Shown piece after piece: positions 35,963 to 44,242 of a stretch of 64,000 nt of DNA. How positions within the stretch are numbered: the first letter of the stretch is position 1; each line of letters starts with the position of its first letter. This DNA comes from Desulfobacterales bacterium. GTDB lineage: Bacteria; Desulfobacterota; Desulfobacteria; Desulfobacterales; Desulfosalsimonadaceae. Both the position numbers and the translations under genes were made by a program. Where the stretch lies: the NCBI GenBank assembly GCA_034520365.1, contig JAXHNP010000002.1:62001-126000 (forward strand). The letters are read 5' to 3'. Below the pieces are notes generated by a model. That model ran no database searches. It was not told the origin of the DNA and worked only from the letters and a program-made list of their open reading frames with translations.

Positions 35963-36292
35963 ATGGCACAGGACTGCATATTCTGCAAAATCATTGATGG
36001 GGAGATCCCCACCGAATTCGTCCATCAGGATGACAACCTCGTGGTCTTTAAGGACATTAACCCCCTGGCGCCGGTCCATCTGTTAATTGTGCCGAAACGG
36101 CACATCCGCGGCATCAATGATTTAGCGGATGGAGACCGGGAGATTCTGGCGGAACTCATCTTGATGGCCCGTGATATGGCCAAACGGTTCTCGATTGATA
36201 AGTCCGGGTATCGAATATTTTTCAATGTGGAAAAAGGCGGGGGCCAGGAAGTTTTCCACCTCCACATGCATATGATCGGCGGCTGGGAGTAG
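35963..36292 (+). CDS. HIT-family (HinT-like) purine nucleotide hydrolase
   Basis: A 109-residue histidine-triad protein. The N-terminal CIFCKIIDGEIPT and C-terminal triad HLHMHMIGGW (H-x-H-x-H) mark the HinT branch, which hydrolyses AMP-lysine and related phosphoramidates. GGGAGGAG lies upstream of the ATG. A DUF3786 gene follows after 5 bp and is probably cotranscribed. Confidence 0.92.
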   Translation: MAQDCIFCKIIDGEIPTEFVHQDDNLVVFKDINPLAPVHLLIVPKRHIRGINDLADGDREILAELILMARDMAKRFSIDKSGYRIFFNVEKGGGQEVFHLHMHMIGGWE

Positions 36293-36297
36293 CCGGA

Positions 36298-36936
36298 GTG
36301 GCTAAGAAATCGCCGGTCTTTGAAAAGATTTACCGGGATTACCTGGATCAGGTCGCAGCCCTTGATTTGTCGGGAAAAGAGGAGCTGTTAGGCATCCGCC
36401 GGAGCGAAGAGGGCATATGGGTTCCTTTTTTTAACCGGCAGTTTTGTGTTGCCTCCACAGGCATCACCGATGCTTCGGGCCGGCAGCCGATCCATGCGGT
36501 GAGCGTGGGGCTTTGCCGGTATTTGATTTTATGCCCGGACAGGCTTCCGGAAAGCGGCACGGAATGGGTGTCTTACCGGGGTTTCAAGGATGCCGCCCCA
36601 TTTGCCGCGGCATTTGCCAAAAATACGGAAGCGGCCATTGCGGAAAATTTCGCCGGTCGGCTGACGGAGCTTGAGGCGGCTGGCCGGGAATTGGGCGGGG
36701 CCCCCATTGAAACGGATCTGTCCTATGATCTGACCCTGCGGTTCGATGGACTGCCCCGCGTGCCGGTATTTCTGCTGTTCAATGATGCGGATGATGAGTT
36801 CGGCGCCGAATGCTCGGTGCTTTTTGAAAAACGGGCGGAGGCGTTTCTGGACATGGAGTGCCTGGCCATTGTGGGCTGGCTGCTTTCCGATTACCTGGCT
36901 CAGGCCGCCGGGATAGGAGATAAGACGCTGATATAG
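36298..36936 (+). CDS. DUF3786 domain-containing protein
   Basis: A 212-residue protein starting at GTG. It matches the DUF3786 pattern: an N-terminal helix, then PFFNRQFCV, LCRYLIL, and a C-terminal PVFLLFNDADDEFGAECSVLFEKRAEAFLDMECLA block. DUF3786 is common in anaerobic deltaproteobacteria and clostridia and has no established function. The start lies 5 bp after the HIT gene stop. Confidence 0.75.
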   Translation: MAKKSPVFEKIYRDYLDQVAALDLSGKEELLGIRRSEEGIWVPFFNRQFCVASTGITDASGRQPIHAVSVGLCRYLILCPDRLPESGTEWVSYRGFKDAAPFAAAFAKNTEAAIAENFAGRLTELEAAGRELGGAPIETDLSYDLTLRFDGLPRVPVFLLFNDADDEFGAECSVLFEKRAEAFLDMECLAIVGWLLSDYLAQAAGIGDKTLI

Positions 36937-37283
36937 GCTGCGGATTAATTTTTCCAGATTGTCATTCCGAGGAGCGAGAGCGGGGCTGAATAATGACAAC
37001 CGAAATGATATATTGAAAAGGGGGCTTCTAAGTAACTTCACAGGTTTTAGGTTTTGGGTATTAGGTATTAGGTCAATGAAATCAAGAATTTATGGTCGGC
37101 ACGGTGGCCGACCCTACGATGAATCGGGTTTTTCCTCATTCGTAGGGCGGGCCACCGTGCCCGCCTGAAAAATAGATAGAACAAATTTACCGTGCCTTAG
37201 TGCCTTTAAAGTTATTAGGCTCACTCCCGGGCGCACGGCCCGGTGGTAGGAATACTCCTAAGTTATTGAAGAAGGGATTTGCA
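36937..37283. repeat. Repeat-rich spacer upstream of leuC-like gene
   Basis: No gene is supported. It starts with a TCATTCCGAGGAGCGAGAG element related to that at 12002-12082 and is then filled by copy 2 of the composite repeat (37026-37262). The promoter of the following genes must lie in or downstream of that repeat. Confidence 0.65.
37026..37262 (-). repeat. Composite ~230-bp dispersed repeat, copy 2 (inverted)
   Basis: The reverse complement of this segment matches 19738-19976 throughout: CTTCTAAGTAACTTCAC end, heptad tract, GGTCAATGAAATCAAGA, the hairpin pair GTCGGCACGGTGGCCGAC and GGCGGGCCACCGTGCCCGCC, AGATAGAACAAATTTACCG, and the CCCGGGCGCAC end. Confidence 0.8.
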
Positions 37284-38570
37284 TTGGGAAAAACAGTTGC
37301 TGAGAAAATATTTGACGCGCATGTCGTGGATAACCCGGCGGGCGATATTTACGTGCTCCGACTGGACGCGGTGTTCTGCCACGAGATCACCACGCCCGTT
37401 GCCATAAATGACTTAGTCCGGCGCGGCAAGGACCGGGTGTTTGATCCCACCAAAATCAAGGCGGTGATCGACCATGTCACGCCGGCCAAGGATTCCAAGA
37501 CCGCGCTTCAGGGAAAAATCGTCCGGGACTGGGCCCGGCGGCACAATATCCCGGACTTTTTTGATATCGGCAGAAACGGGGTTTGCCACGCCATATTTCC
37601 GGAAAAAGGGTTTGCGCGCCCCGGCTATACCATCATCATGGGCGATTCGCACACCTGCACCCACGGGGCCTTTGGCGCATTTGCCGCAGGCGTTGGCACC
37701 ACGGATTTAGAGGTGGGGATTTTAAAAGGGGTGTGTGCCTTCAAATACCCCGGCACCATCAAAATCGAAGTAACCGGCGACCTGCCGGCCGGCGTGTATG
37801 CCAAGGATGTCATCCTCTCTATTATCGGTAAAATCGGGGTAAGCGGGGCCACCAACAAGGTGATCGAGTTCACCGGAGCGGTGATCGAAAATATGAGCAT
37901 GGAGGCACGAATGACCGTCTCCAACATGGCGGTTGAGGCCGGCGCCACCTGCGGCATCTGCTACCCGGACAAGACCACAGTGGATTACCTCTGGCCCTAT
38001 ATTCAAACGGAGTTCGATTCCAAGCAAGCAGCGCTTGCCGCCTATCAGGCGTTTCTGCCGGATGCGGATGCCCCCTATGATGAAATCATTACCATTGACG
38101 CGGCGCGCCTGGAACCCATGGTTACCTATGGCTATAAGCCTGAGAATGTGACGCCTGTATCTGAAATGGCCGGCACACCGGTGGACCAGGTCTATATCGG
38201 CTCCTGCACCAACGGCCGGCTGGAGGACCTGCGCGTGGCCGCGGAAGTGTTAAAGGGCCGGCGGATCAGCGATTCGGTGCGCGGCATTGTATCCCCGGCA
38301 ACGCCCGGGGTCTATCAGCAGGCCCTGGAAGAAGGGATTATCAAAATTTTTATGGATGCGGGCTTTTGCGTGACCAACCCCACCTGCGGCGCGTGCCTGG
38401 GCATGAGCAACGGCGTGCTGGCCGAGGGTGAGGTCTGTGCCTCCACCACCAACCGAAATTTTTCCGGCCGGATGGGCAAGGGCGGCATGGTGCATCTGAT
38501 GAGCCCGGCCACCGCCGCGGCAACAGCCATTGCCGGTGAAATCAGCAATGCGAACCCCTATAACGGCTAA
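37284..38570 (+). CDS. leuC: 3-isopropylmalate dehydratase large subunit family (LeuC/homoaconitase type)
   Basis: About 428 residues from a TTG at 37284 (GAAGAAGGGA lies upstream); the longer ORF starting at 37200 reads through repeat sequence. It is an aconitase-fold 4Fe-4S enzyme: cluster cysteines appear in GSCTNGR and NPTCGACLG, with the third in DSHTCTHGAFG. The short length and separate small subunit mark the archaeal-type LeuC/HACN group. It isomerises 2- to 3-isopropylmalate in leucine synthesis, though homoaconitate-type substrates cannot be excluded. leuD follows 11 bp downstream. Confidence 0.88.
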   Translation: MGKTVAEKIFDAHVVDNPAGDIYVLRLDAVFCHEITTPVAINDLVRRGKDRVFDPTKIKAVIDHVTPAKDSKTALQGKIVRDWARRHNIPDFFDIGRNGVCHAIFPEKGFARPGYTIIMGDSHTCTHGAFGAFAAGVGTTDLEVGILKGVCAFKYPGTIKIEVTGDLPAGVYAKDVILSIIGKIGVSGATNKVIEFTGAVIENMSMEARMTVSNMAVEAGATCGICYPDKTTVDYLWPYIQTEFDSKQAALAAYQAFLPDADAPYDEIITIDAARLEPMVTYGYKPENVTPVSEMAGTPVDQVYIGSCTNGRLEDLRVAAEVLKGRRISDSVRGIVSPATPGVYQQALEEGIIKIFMDAGFCVTNPTCGACLGMSNGVLAEGEVCASTTNRNFSGRMGKGGMVHLMSPATAAATAIAGEISNANPYNG

Positions 38571-38581
38571 GGAATTTATAT

Positions 38582-39106
38582 ATGACAGATTTCTCTGGAA
38601 AGGTCCTTTTTCTGGACCGCTCGGATATTAATACCGATGAGATCATTCCGGCCCGCTATTTAACCGAAATCACCAAAGAAGCATTAAAGCCGCATCTTCT
38701 GGAAGACCTTGATCTGGATGGGTTTGACCCGGCACGCGACATCCCGGGAAAATCCGTAATTGTCACACGCGCCAATTTCGGCTGCGGCTCCTCCCGGGAA
38801 CATGCCCCGTGGGCCCTCGAGGTAAACGGCATCCAAATAGTGATTGCCGAGAGTTTCGCCCGGATCTTCCGGCAGAACATGTTCAACTGCGGTATGATGG
38901 CGGTGGAGCTTGAGAAACCGGCCATTGATAAGTTGTTCGCAGATTTTTCTGGTAAAGAGGCTTTCTTTGAAACGGATTTGGCGAACAGCCGGTTTATCAT
39001 CTCCGCTGACGGGCAAAGCGCCGAATTCGGCTTTTCAATATCCGATTTTGACCGGTCCCTGATAGAGGCCGGCGGGTGGGTTGAGTATGCGGATGCCCAT
39101 TATTAA
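38582..39106 (+). CDS. leuD: 3-isopropylmalate dehydratase small subunit family (LeuD type)
   Basis: A 174-residue swivel-domain subunit. Motifs are DRSDINTDEIIPARYL and the substrate-specificity region NFGCGSSREHAPWAL, then ESFARIFRQNMFNCGMM. It completes the active site with the upstream large subunit. The next gene starts 11 bp downstream after AAGGAGG. Confidence 0.92.
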   Translation: MTDFSGKVLFLDRSDINTDEIIPARYLTEITKEALKPHLLEDLDLDGFDPARDIPGKSVIVTRANFGCGSSREHAPWALEVNGIQIVIAESFARIFRQNMFNCGMMAVELEKPAIDKLFADFSGKEAFFETDLANSRFIISADGQSAEFGFSISDFDRSLIEAGGWVEYADAHY

Positions 39107-39117
39107 AAGGAGGTTTG

Positions 39118-39948
39118 ATGGCTGACAATCATTTCATTCATATGACCCCGGCGCAGTATCAAGCTTACCTCAGCTCAAAAAATGAAAAGGATTTTTTGCT
39201 TGTTGACGTCCGGCAGCCGCAGGAATACGAACAAACCCATATTCCCGGGGCTTCGCTGATGCCGCTTTCCGATTTTGAATCCCGGGTTTTTGAACTGCCG
39301 ACTGACAAGGAACTGATATTTTACTGCACGTCCGGCAATCGCTCGCAGATGGCGGCCATGCTGGCCGGTGAGGCAGAGATCACGGAAAAGCCGATTTATC
39401 ATTTAGCCGGCGGCATTCTGGCGTGGACCGGCAAAACCGTCACAGATTTCCCGAAAGTTAAGATCTTCACCTCAGCCGCCAGTTTCGAAGAATTGCTTTA
39501 TACCGCCATGGATATGGAACGCGGTGCAGAGCGGTTTTATCAGTACATGCGGGATCAATATTCGGATTATCCCTTCGCCAAAACCTTTGATCAGCTCTCA
39601 AAGGTTGAAACCGCGCATGCCCGGATCATCTATGACGTTTACAGGAAAACCGCGGCTGCCGAACCGGAATCCTTTGATGTTTTTTACGAAAAACTCCAAG
39701 GGGAAATTCTGGAGGGCGGCGAGGGCCTGGCGGAAATGATACCCAGGCTTGAATCGATTGACAGCCATGTCTGCGCCTCGCTTATGGAGATCGCTTTAAA
39801 TATCGAGTATGCGGCCTATGATTTATACCGCACCGCTGCTGCGGATCATGTGGAAAGCCGGGAAGCCGCCGATCTTTTCTTAAATATTGCCCAGGCCGAG
39901 AAAACCCACATGCGCATGATCGCCAAGGCCCTGGCGGATTGCGGGTAA
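39118..39948 (+). CDS. Rhodanese-ferritin-like fusion protein
   Basis: A 276-residue fusion. Residues about 10-110 form a rhodanese domain with active-site Cys in FYCTSGNRSQ. Residues about 120-276 form a ferritin/rubrerythrin-like four-helix bundle with repeated Glu and ExxH patterns (MERGAERFYQ, KVETAHARI, EIALNIEYAAYDLYR, QAEKTHMRMI). Such fusions occur in anaerobes and may link sulfane sulfur handling to a di-iron centre (inferred). The ATG at 39118 is used rather than the overlapping TTG at 39115; AAGGAGG ends 5 nt upstream. Confidence 0.8.
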   Translation: MADNHFIHMTPAQYQAYLSSKNEKDFLLVDVRQPQEYEQTHIPGASLMPLSDFESRVFELPTDKELIFYCTSGNRSQMAAMLAGEAEITEKPIYHLAGGILAWTGKTVTDFPKVKIFTSAASFEELLYTAMDMERGAERFYQYMRDQYSDYPFAKTFDQLSKVETAHARIIYDVYRKTAAAEPESFDVFYEKLQGEILEGGEGLAEMIPRLESIDSHVCASLMEIALNIEYAAYDLYRTAAADHVESREAADLFLNIAQAEKTHMRMIAKALADCG

Positions 39949-40014
39949 CGGGTTTAACCGTCTTACTCTTAATCTTACTCTTACTTTAAAAAGGGAATAA
40001 ACTTCGCAAATCCA

Positions 40015-40278
40015 ATGAAGCAATTTGAATCATTATTTGAAGAGCTTTCAGAAAAAGTCCGCCGGAATGATCCGGCCTCCGGGACGGTCCGGCTGGTCCA
40101 GGAAGGAAAGCACGCCATCGGCAAAAAGCTTCTGGAAGAAGCCGGTGAATCCTGGATGGCGGCGGAATATGAATCCGCGGACAAAACCGCCGAGGAGCTT
40201 TCCCAGCTTCTATACCATGTCCAGGTCATGATGCTTGCCTGCGGACTGACGCTTGAAGATGTATACCGGTATTTATAG
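40015..40278 (+). CDS. hisE: Phosphoribosyl-ATP diphosphatase
   Basis: An 87-residue all-helical MazG-superfamily enzyme. It hydrolyses phosphoribosyl-ATP to phosphoribosyl-AMP in histidine synthesis. The acidic metal-binding pattern is [11 protein letters not shown] and [15 protein letters not shown]. Length is that of stand-alone HisE. No other his genes are near. Confidence 0.85.
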   Translation: MKQFESLFEELSEKVRRNDPASGTVRLVQEGKHAIGKKLLEEAGESWMAAEYESADKTAEELSQLLYHVQVMMLACGLTLEDVYRYL

Positions 40279-40287
40279 AATTGAATT

Positions 40288-40908
40288 TTGAGCCCCTTTT
40301 ATTTTCCGCAAAAATACGGCCGCGGCGGCATAAATAGCTTTTTAGCAACTTTTCGCCTGGGTTTTGCTGTCCTGCTGATTTTTTTAAGTATTGTTGCCGG
40401 CTGTGAACAGGTGGTCTCTGAAGACGCCCGGGAGCGGTTTGAAAACCGGAACAATCCTTTTTCGGTCACGATTTTTCCTATTCATATCATTGCCGGCAGC
40501 GAACTTGAACACGATGCGGCGCTGGCCCGCCGGCTTTCTGAATTTTTGAAATCGAAACAATTGGCTGAGCCGAAAGTATCTGAGACGCGCATTGACAGGC
40601 CCGCCTATTACGGGGTCGCCGAAACCAAGCGGATTCGGCTCGCCGCCCGGCATTTCCAAAGAACCATCGATCAGGTCGATCTTACCACGGATTATGCATT
40701 AATGGCCGAAATTGTCAGCAATCCGCAGAAAACCCGGGTCTTGGGCGTGTATTTTTTTCTCGCCGACCGGTTCGGCCGCATTGCCAGCGCCCGCATGGCC
40801 AATTCCCACCACAGCGAGTTCCAAAAAATTCAACCCAAAAACCGAAGCGACGGCTTCCGCGTGCTCACCGAAATGATCCGCGAGGGGTGGCTTTCTCCCC
40901 CGTCTTAA
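40288..40908 (+). CDS. Putative lipoprotein, unknown function
   Basis: A 206-residue product from a TTG start. A hydrophobic segment (FRLGFAVLLIFLSIVAGC) ends in a lipobox-like VAGC, predicting export and lipidation. The mature part contains mixed alpha/beta sequence with no recognised family. It lies 9 bp after hisE. The start is uncertain; an internal start nearer the signal segment is possible. Confidence 0.55.
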   Translation: MSPFYFPQKYGRGGINSFLATFRLGFAVLLIFLSIVAGCEQVVSEDARERFENRNNPFSVTIFPIHIIAGSELEHDAALARRLSEFLKSKQLAEPKVSETRIDRPAYYGVAETKRIRLAARHFQRTIDQVDLTTDYALMAEIVSNPQKTRVLGVYFFLADRFGRIASARMANSHHSEFQKIQPKNRSDGFRVLTEMIREGWLSPPS

Positions 40909-40936
40909 TTTTACTCTTGCGCTTAATCATATCCTG

Positions 40937-41755
40937 ATGATTCAAACCGGCACTGCTCCTGTCGCCACGGTCATGAGGCGGTTGCTGACCGGTCACGCCC
41001 AGGCGTATAACCGGCGCCATCGCCGGCATGGCCACCTGTTTCAAAATCGGTATAAATCGATTCTTTGCCAAAAAGATCCCTATTTTCTTGAACTGGTGCG
41101 CTACATTCATCTGAATCCTTTGCGGGCGGGGCTGGTAAGGGATCTGGCGCATCTGGACAAATACCCGTTTTCGGGTCATGGCGTCATTATGGGCAGGCGG
41201 CGGCAAGACTGGCAGAACAGCGAAGCGGTGCTGGCCTATTTTGGCAGGCGAAAAAAACTGGCCCGTTCCGGCTACAGGGCTTTCGTGGCCAAGGCAATAG
41301 ATCAGGGCAAGCGGTCGGATCTGACCGGTGGCGGATTCATCCGAAGCATTGGCGGATGGGATGCGGTAAAGGCGTTGCGCAAAACAGAGTCTCACCTGAA
41401 AAGTGATGAACGCATCCTGGGGGATAGCGATTTTGTCAGCCGGGTCCTGTCGGAAAGCAAAGAGGTTGTTGGGCGACGCTATACGCTAAGAGCCCAGGGA
41501 GTGGACGTAGACGCCATTGCCGAAAAGGTAGCCCGGCTTTTGGGTCTGCCTGTGGAGGCGGTTTGGGCTCCGGGCAGATACAAGGATATAGTGACTGCCC
41601 GAAGCCTGATCTGTTATTGGGCGGTCCGTGAACTGGGTGTCAACCAGGCTTGCCTGGCACGTCGGTTTAACATTTCAGAAGCAGCGATAAGCAAGTCGGT
41701 CCGACGAGGATGCGAGATTGCGAAGCGGGAAGGGTATAGGCTTGATTTAAGTTAA
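40937..41755 (+). pseudogene. N-terminally truncated REP-associated tyrosine (IS200-type) transposase
   Basis: The 272-residue ORF matches the middle and C-terminus of RAYT-type transposases: TVMRRLLTGHAQAYNRRHRRHGHLFQNRYKSIL, VRYIHLNPLRAGLV, and a C-terminal DnaA-like helix-turn-helix (ACLARRFNISEAAISKSV). The N-terminal part of about 90 residues, with the catalytic HUH motif, is missing; upstream sequence is the CTTACTCTTAAT-type intergenic repeat. It is therefore probably inactive. It directly abuts the truncated first cassette of the attC array, with TTAAGGGCGTCCCC after its stop resembling an element end. Confidence 0.7.
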
Positions 41756-41794
41756 ATAGTTAAGGGCGTCCCCAATTTCACTTGCTCCGTTCAT

Positions 41795-42109
41795 TCACAG
41801 TCTGATTCCCTCCTGGCGGACTCGCTGATGAAATGGCATAGCCTGGTAAATACCACTATGCCATTCTTCCCGATTCCGTACAATCGAGGATATCACCTCT
41901 CCAGAATCCCATTCCACTTCATAGAGCCTGTGACGTATTCGATCTGTACGATCATCGCTCAGATGCCCATCAACCAGGACGAGGAAGTCCCAGTCTGATT
42001 CCGCGATTGCATCTCCACGAGAGCGTGATCCGTAAAGAATGATCTCAGCGCCGGGTTCCACCTCGCGGACGGCTCGCCTTATTTGCTCAAGTAATTTCTC
42101 TCGATTCAT
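41795..42109 (-). CDS. MNT-type nucleotidyltransferase-fold protein, copy 1
   Basis: A 104-residue minimal nucleotidyltransferase (DNA pol beta fold) with ILYGSRSRGDAIAESDWDFLVLV, the GSxxRG..SDxD motif. MNT proteins act as antitoxins to HEPN ribonucleases. The start at 42109 is chosen because further upstream is an attC site. It is nearly identical to 44613-44927. The partner HEPN frame (start overlapping its stop) runs only six codons (41777-41797) before a TGA, at the junction with the transposase remnant. The cassette is thus a truncated duplicate. Confidence 0.8.
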   Translation of the reverse strand: MNREKLLEQIRRAVREVEPGAEIILYGSRSRGDAIAESDWDFLVLVDGHLSDDRTDRIRHRLYEVEWDSGEVISSIVRNREEWHSGIYQAMPFHQRVRQEGIRL

Positions 42110-42133
42110 ATAAACCCCTTTTACTTTTTGATC

Positions 42134-42221
42134 GCTAACGCTCCGCATAACCGGCCGGGGAACAGCTGCAAAGTGAAACGGAGCAGCTGTTCCCCGGTCC
42201 GGGTTCATGCTGTGGTTGGCG
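42134..42221 (-). other. Candidate attC site b
   Basis: On the minus strand: R'' GCGCCAAC, long stem GGGGAACAGCTGC with its complement, R' GTTAGCG. The R'' box is the exact 8-nt complement of R' of site a (GTTGGCGC), which opens the same cassette (HEPN/MNT pair). Confidence 0.8.
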
Positions 42222-42563
42222 CTATTGGACTTTGTTGAGCAGATCGTGAAGTTTTACACGGAGGTCTGGCAGCTTATTTAAAGCAACATCCCAAACAATG
42301 GTGTAGTCAACACCAAAATAATCATGGATCAACCTGTCTCTCATTCCAGAAACCTTCCGCCATTCAATATCCGATTGCATCGCTTTGATATCGTCGGGCA
42401 GTTTTTTTGAAGCTTCTCCGATGACCTCGATACTTCGGACAAAGGCTCTCTTGATAGTTTCATCCCTGACAAAAGATTCGTAATCCATATCTGAAATCCG
42501 GCTCAGAATGTAATCAATTTCGTCAAGTATGTGACGGATGTATTCAGGCGGCGACAGGGACAC
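42222..42563 (-). CDS. DUF86/HepT-like HEPN ribonuclease toxin
   Basis: A 113-residue HEPN protein. The RNase motif R-x4-H is visible in MRDRLIHDYFGVDY, followed by the conserved Tyr. HepT-type HEPN proteins cleave RNA and are countered by MNT AMP-transferases. It overlaps the MNT gene upstream by 20 bp. Its stop codon abuts attC site b. Confidence 0.88.
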   Translation of the reverse strand: MSLSPPEYIRHILDEIDYILSRISDMDYESFVRDETIKRAFVRSIEVIGEASKKLPDDIKAMQSDIEWRKVSGMRDRLIHDYFGVDYTIVWDVALNKLPDLRVKLHDLLNKVQ

Positions 42564-42861
42564 GCTCTACCTCCTTTAAAATATGGGGTCCTATGTGCGG
42601 ACTAAGGCTTTCCGGAGTAACGACTTCTACTTTTCGCCCCAAGGTCTCTTCAAGAAGGAAAGAAACCTCCATGAAATTATCAAAGGTATGTTTTTCAGGA
42701 GTAAATTCCACGAGGATATCGATGTCGCTCGAACCGGTCTGTTCCCCACGTACAAATGAACCAAACAGCCCGATACTTGTAACGCCAAAAGATAAAAGCC
42801 GCTCCCGTTGTTCCAGAATACGCTTAATCAGGTCTTCTTTGGTGGTCACCTTATTTTTCAT
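42544..42861 (-). CDS. MNT-type nucleotidyltransferase antitoxin
   Basis: A 105-residue nucleotidyltransferase with IGLFGSFVRGEQTGSSDIDILVEF, the full GSxxRG..SDIDxxV motif. It pairs with the HEPN gene it overlaps, forming a HEPN/MNT toxin-antitoxin cassette. Family members inactivate HEPN by AMPylating a Tyr near the active site. Confidence 0.88.
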   Translation of the reverse strand: MKNKVTTKEDLIKRILEQRERLLSFGVTSIGLFGSFVRGEQTGSSDIDILVEFTPEKHTFDNFMEVSFLLEETLGRKVEVVTPESLSPHIGPHILKEVERVPVAA

Positions 42862-42948
42862 TTTTCAACCCCTCCTGGCCAATTTTCACCACCAGGATAC
42901 AATAAAGATAATTGAAAGCCAATGAAATCAATCGGCTAAATATGCGGG

Positions 42949-43008
42949 CGCCAACGGTGCCCCTAAGCCGCGCGAGGAACGAGCGTCGCCTGAAGCGGCT
43001 GGTTGGCC
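42949..43008 (-). other. Candidate attC site a
   Basis: Minus-strand R'' GGCCAAC, stem AGCCGC with its complement, R' GTTGGCGC. R'' is complementary over 8 nt to the R' of site k (GTTGGCCA), the two ends of the MazF/RHH cassette. Confidence 0.8.
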
Positions 43009-43011
43009 AAT

Positions 43012-43323
43012 TCATAAATCAAGGGCAAATCTGATCGCCTTGCTTACATCAACAATCCTGGATGCCGGCAAGGTCGTAATTAAAGATCCAATTTTTTCCT
43101 TCGAAACAGTTTGTATATGATCACAGTTAATAGCGCAGTCGCGGGGCATACCGACAGCTTTTGACAGAAAGACCTCGGAGGGGATGTCGCGTACAGTCGT
43201 CGTAATAGGGGCGATGGTGACCTCCCCGAGATATTCTAAAATGGAATCTCTTGTTAGAATTAGAACCGGTCGTTTTTTGTCAGGATGGGCAAATTTGTAC
43301 CAACGGATCTCACCCCGCTTCAT
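43012..43323 (-). CDS. MazF/PemK-type endoribonuclease toxin
   Basis: A 103-residue toxin. It starts MKRGEIRWYKFAHPDKKRPVLIL-like (family RGxIxxxxxxPxxGxRPvlV) and contains TIAPITTTVRDIPSEV and CDHIQTVSKEKIG, all MazF hallmarks. MazF cuts mRNA at short motifs. It overlaps the upstream RHH antitoxin gene by 4 bp. Its stop lies 4 bp from attC site a. Confidence 0.9.
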   Translation of the reverse strand: MKRGEIRWYKFAHPDKKRPVLILTRDSILEYLGEVTIAPITTTVRDIPSEVFLSKAVGMPRDCAINCDHIQTVSKEKIGSLITTLPASRIVDVSKAIRFALDL

Positions 43324-43553
43324 TCATCCCCCCAGGACTGCTCAGATTCCCAGACTGAAAACTCATCCCGGGAAACAGGATTCTTTTCGTAACCTTGCCG
43401 ATGCTTATTTTCTAACTGCCTGAGATTATGACGCTCCAGCGCTTCTCGAAGCGCCATTCTTGCAAAAGCAGAGCGACTTGTATGGAGTTGTTCGGAAACT
43501 TGATCAATTGCCCTCACAAGGTCTTCATCAAGGGTCATTTGTACGGTTTTCAT
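43320..43553 (-). CDS. Ribbon-helix-helix antitoxin
   Basis: A 77-residue protein with the RHH pattern VQMTLDEDLVRAIDQVSEQLHTSRSAFARMAL near the N-terminus, which binds the operon operator, and an acidic, less structured C-terminus suited to neutralise MazF. The start codon lies upstream of the toxin, as is usual for antitoxins. Confidence 0.85.
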   Translation of the reverse strand: MKTVQMTLDEDLVRAIDQVSEQLHTSRSAFARMALREALERHNLRQLENKHRQGYEKNPVSRDEFSVWESEQSWGDE

Positions 43554-43628
43554 TGGACACCTCCGCCATGTGGAATATAATAGCTATAATAATCCACATT
43601 CCAGATGATGTCAAAATTTATATTCAGT

Positions 43629-43697
43629 GGCCAACGCGAGCTAATCAACTGCGCGGCGGCAGAAGGCGGTTTTGCCGCAATTGAATGAAATTTGGCC
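43629..43697 (-). other. Candidate attC site k
   Basis: Minus-strand R'' is degenerate (GGCCAAA), the stem is CAATTGCGGCA paired to TGCGCGGCGGCA-like sequence, and R' is GTTGGCC. Its R' matches R'' of site a. The R'' box does not pair well with R' of site c, so this end may be decayed. Confidence 0.6.
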
Positions 43698-43716
43698 AGC
43701 AGGAGGTATCTACATT

Positions 43717-44073
43717 TTATTCACCGCTTTCGATAAGTCCCTTTTCCTGGAGATACTGGACCACCCGAGTCGTTTCGCCTGCGGCCATCGTCCCGCCCAA
43801 GCTTATGGCCACTGAACACGCTTCGAGAACTTCTTCCACACTTGCTCCCAGATTCAACGCATGTTCCGTTTGGAAAACAATACAGGCCCTGCAGCCATGT
43901 ACCAATGCACCAGACAAGGCCATTAAACGCTTAATCTTCCCACTTAATGCCCCGTCTTTGTAAACCTCGCCGGGCAGGGCATCATAAGTGTCTCCAACCT
44001 CGGGCATTAACCGACGATAAGTAGCGAAAAGATCCGTTACATCCTTGTGCAATTTGCTCTGGCTCTCGCTCAT
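43717..44073 (-). CDS. Carboxymuconolactone decarboxylase-family (AhpD-like) protein
   Basis: A 118-residue CMD-domain protein with the AhpD-type redox motif GCRACIVFQTEHAL (C-x2-C-x6-H) near residue 58. Family members act in thiol-peroxide reduction or ring decarboxylation; with the CxxC-His motif the former is likelier. As a metabolic single-gene cassette it is typical integron cargo. Confidence 0.85.
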   Translation of the reverse strand: MSESQSKLHKDVTDLFATYRRLMPEVGDTYDALPGEVYKDGALSGKIKRLMALSGALVHGCRACIVFQTEHALNLGASVEEVLEACSVAISLGGTMAAGETTRVVQYLQEKGLIESGE

Positions 44074-44132
44074 ATTTTACTCCAGTAATATTTTTCTCTT
44101 AAATTCGATTTTTCTGATGTTTCCCATTTGAC

Positions 44133-44206
44133 CGCCAACGATCTGCTCACCTGCCGGTGTGAGCGGCAGCGGAACACCGGTCAGAGTGCAGCAGAAAGGT
44201 TAGCGC
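44133..44206 (-). other. Candidate attC site c
   Basis: Minus-strand R'' CGCTAAC, stem CTGCTGCACTC..ACCGGTGT paired across a GCCGC loop, R' GTTGGCGG. R'' is complementary to the cassette-start box TTAGCG at site d. Loop sequence is nearly identical to site j. Confidence 0.8.
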
Positions 44207-44242
44207 CAGTCTTTTCTGAACCACAGAAAAAGAACTGGTGCT

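Noticed and set aside
40901-40936. An in-frame N-terminal HUH motif for the transposase (reading ..NHILMIQTG)
   Set aside because: The upstream bases belong to the CTTACTCTTAAT intergenic repeat family, and the motif would lack the second His.
41756-41800. A twelfth attC site at the left end
   Set aside because: GTTAAGGGCG resembles an R' box, but no paired R'' or stem is present; the sequence fits a transposable element end better.
42110-42208. N-terminal extension of the first MNT protein
   Set aside because: The extra 33 residues are encoded by attC site b and are absent from the near-identical copy at 44613-44927.
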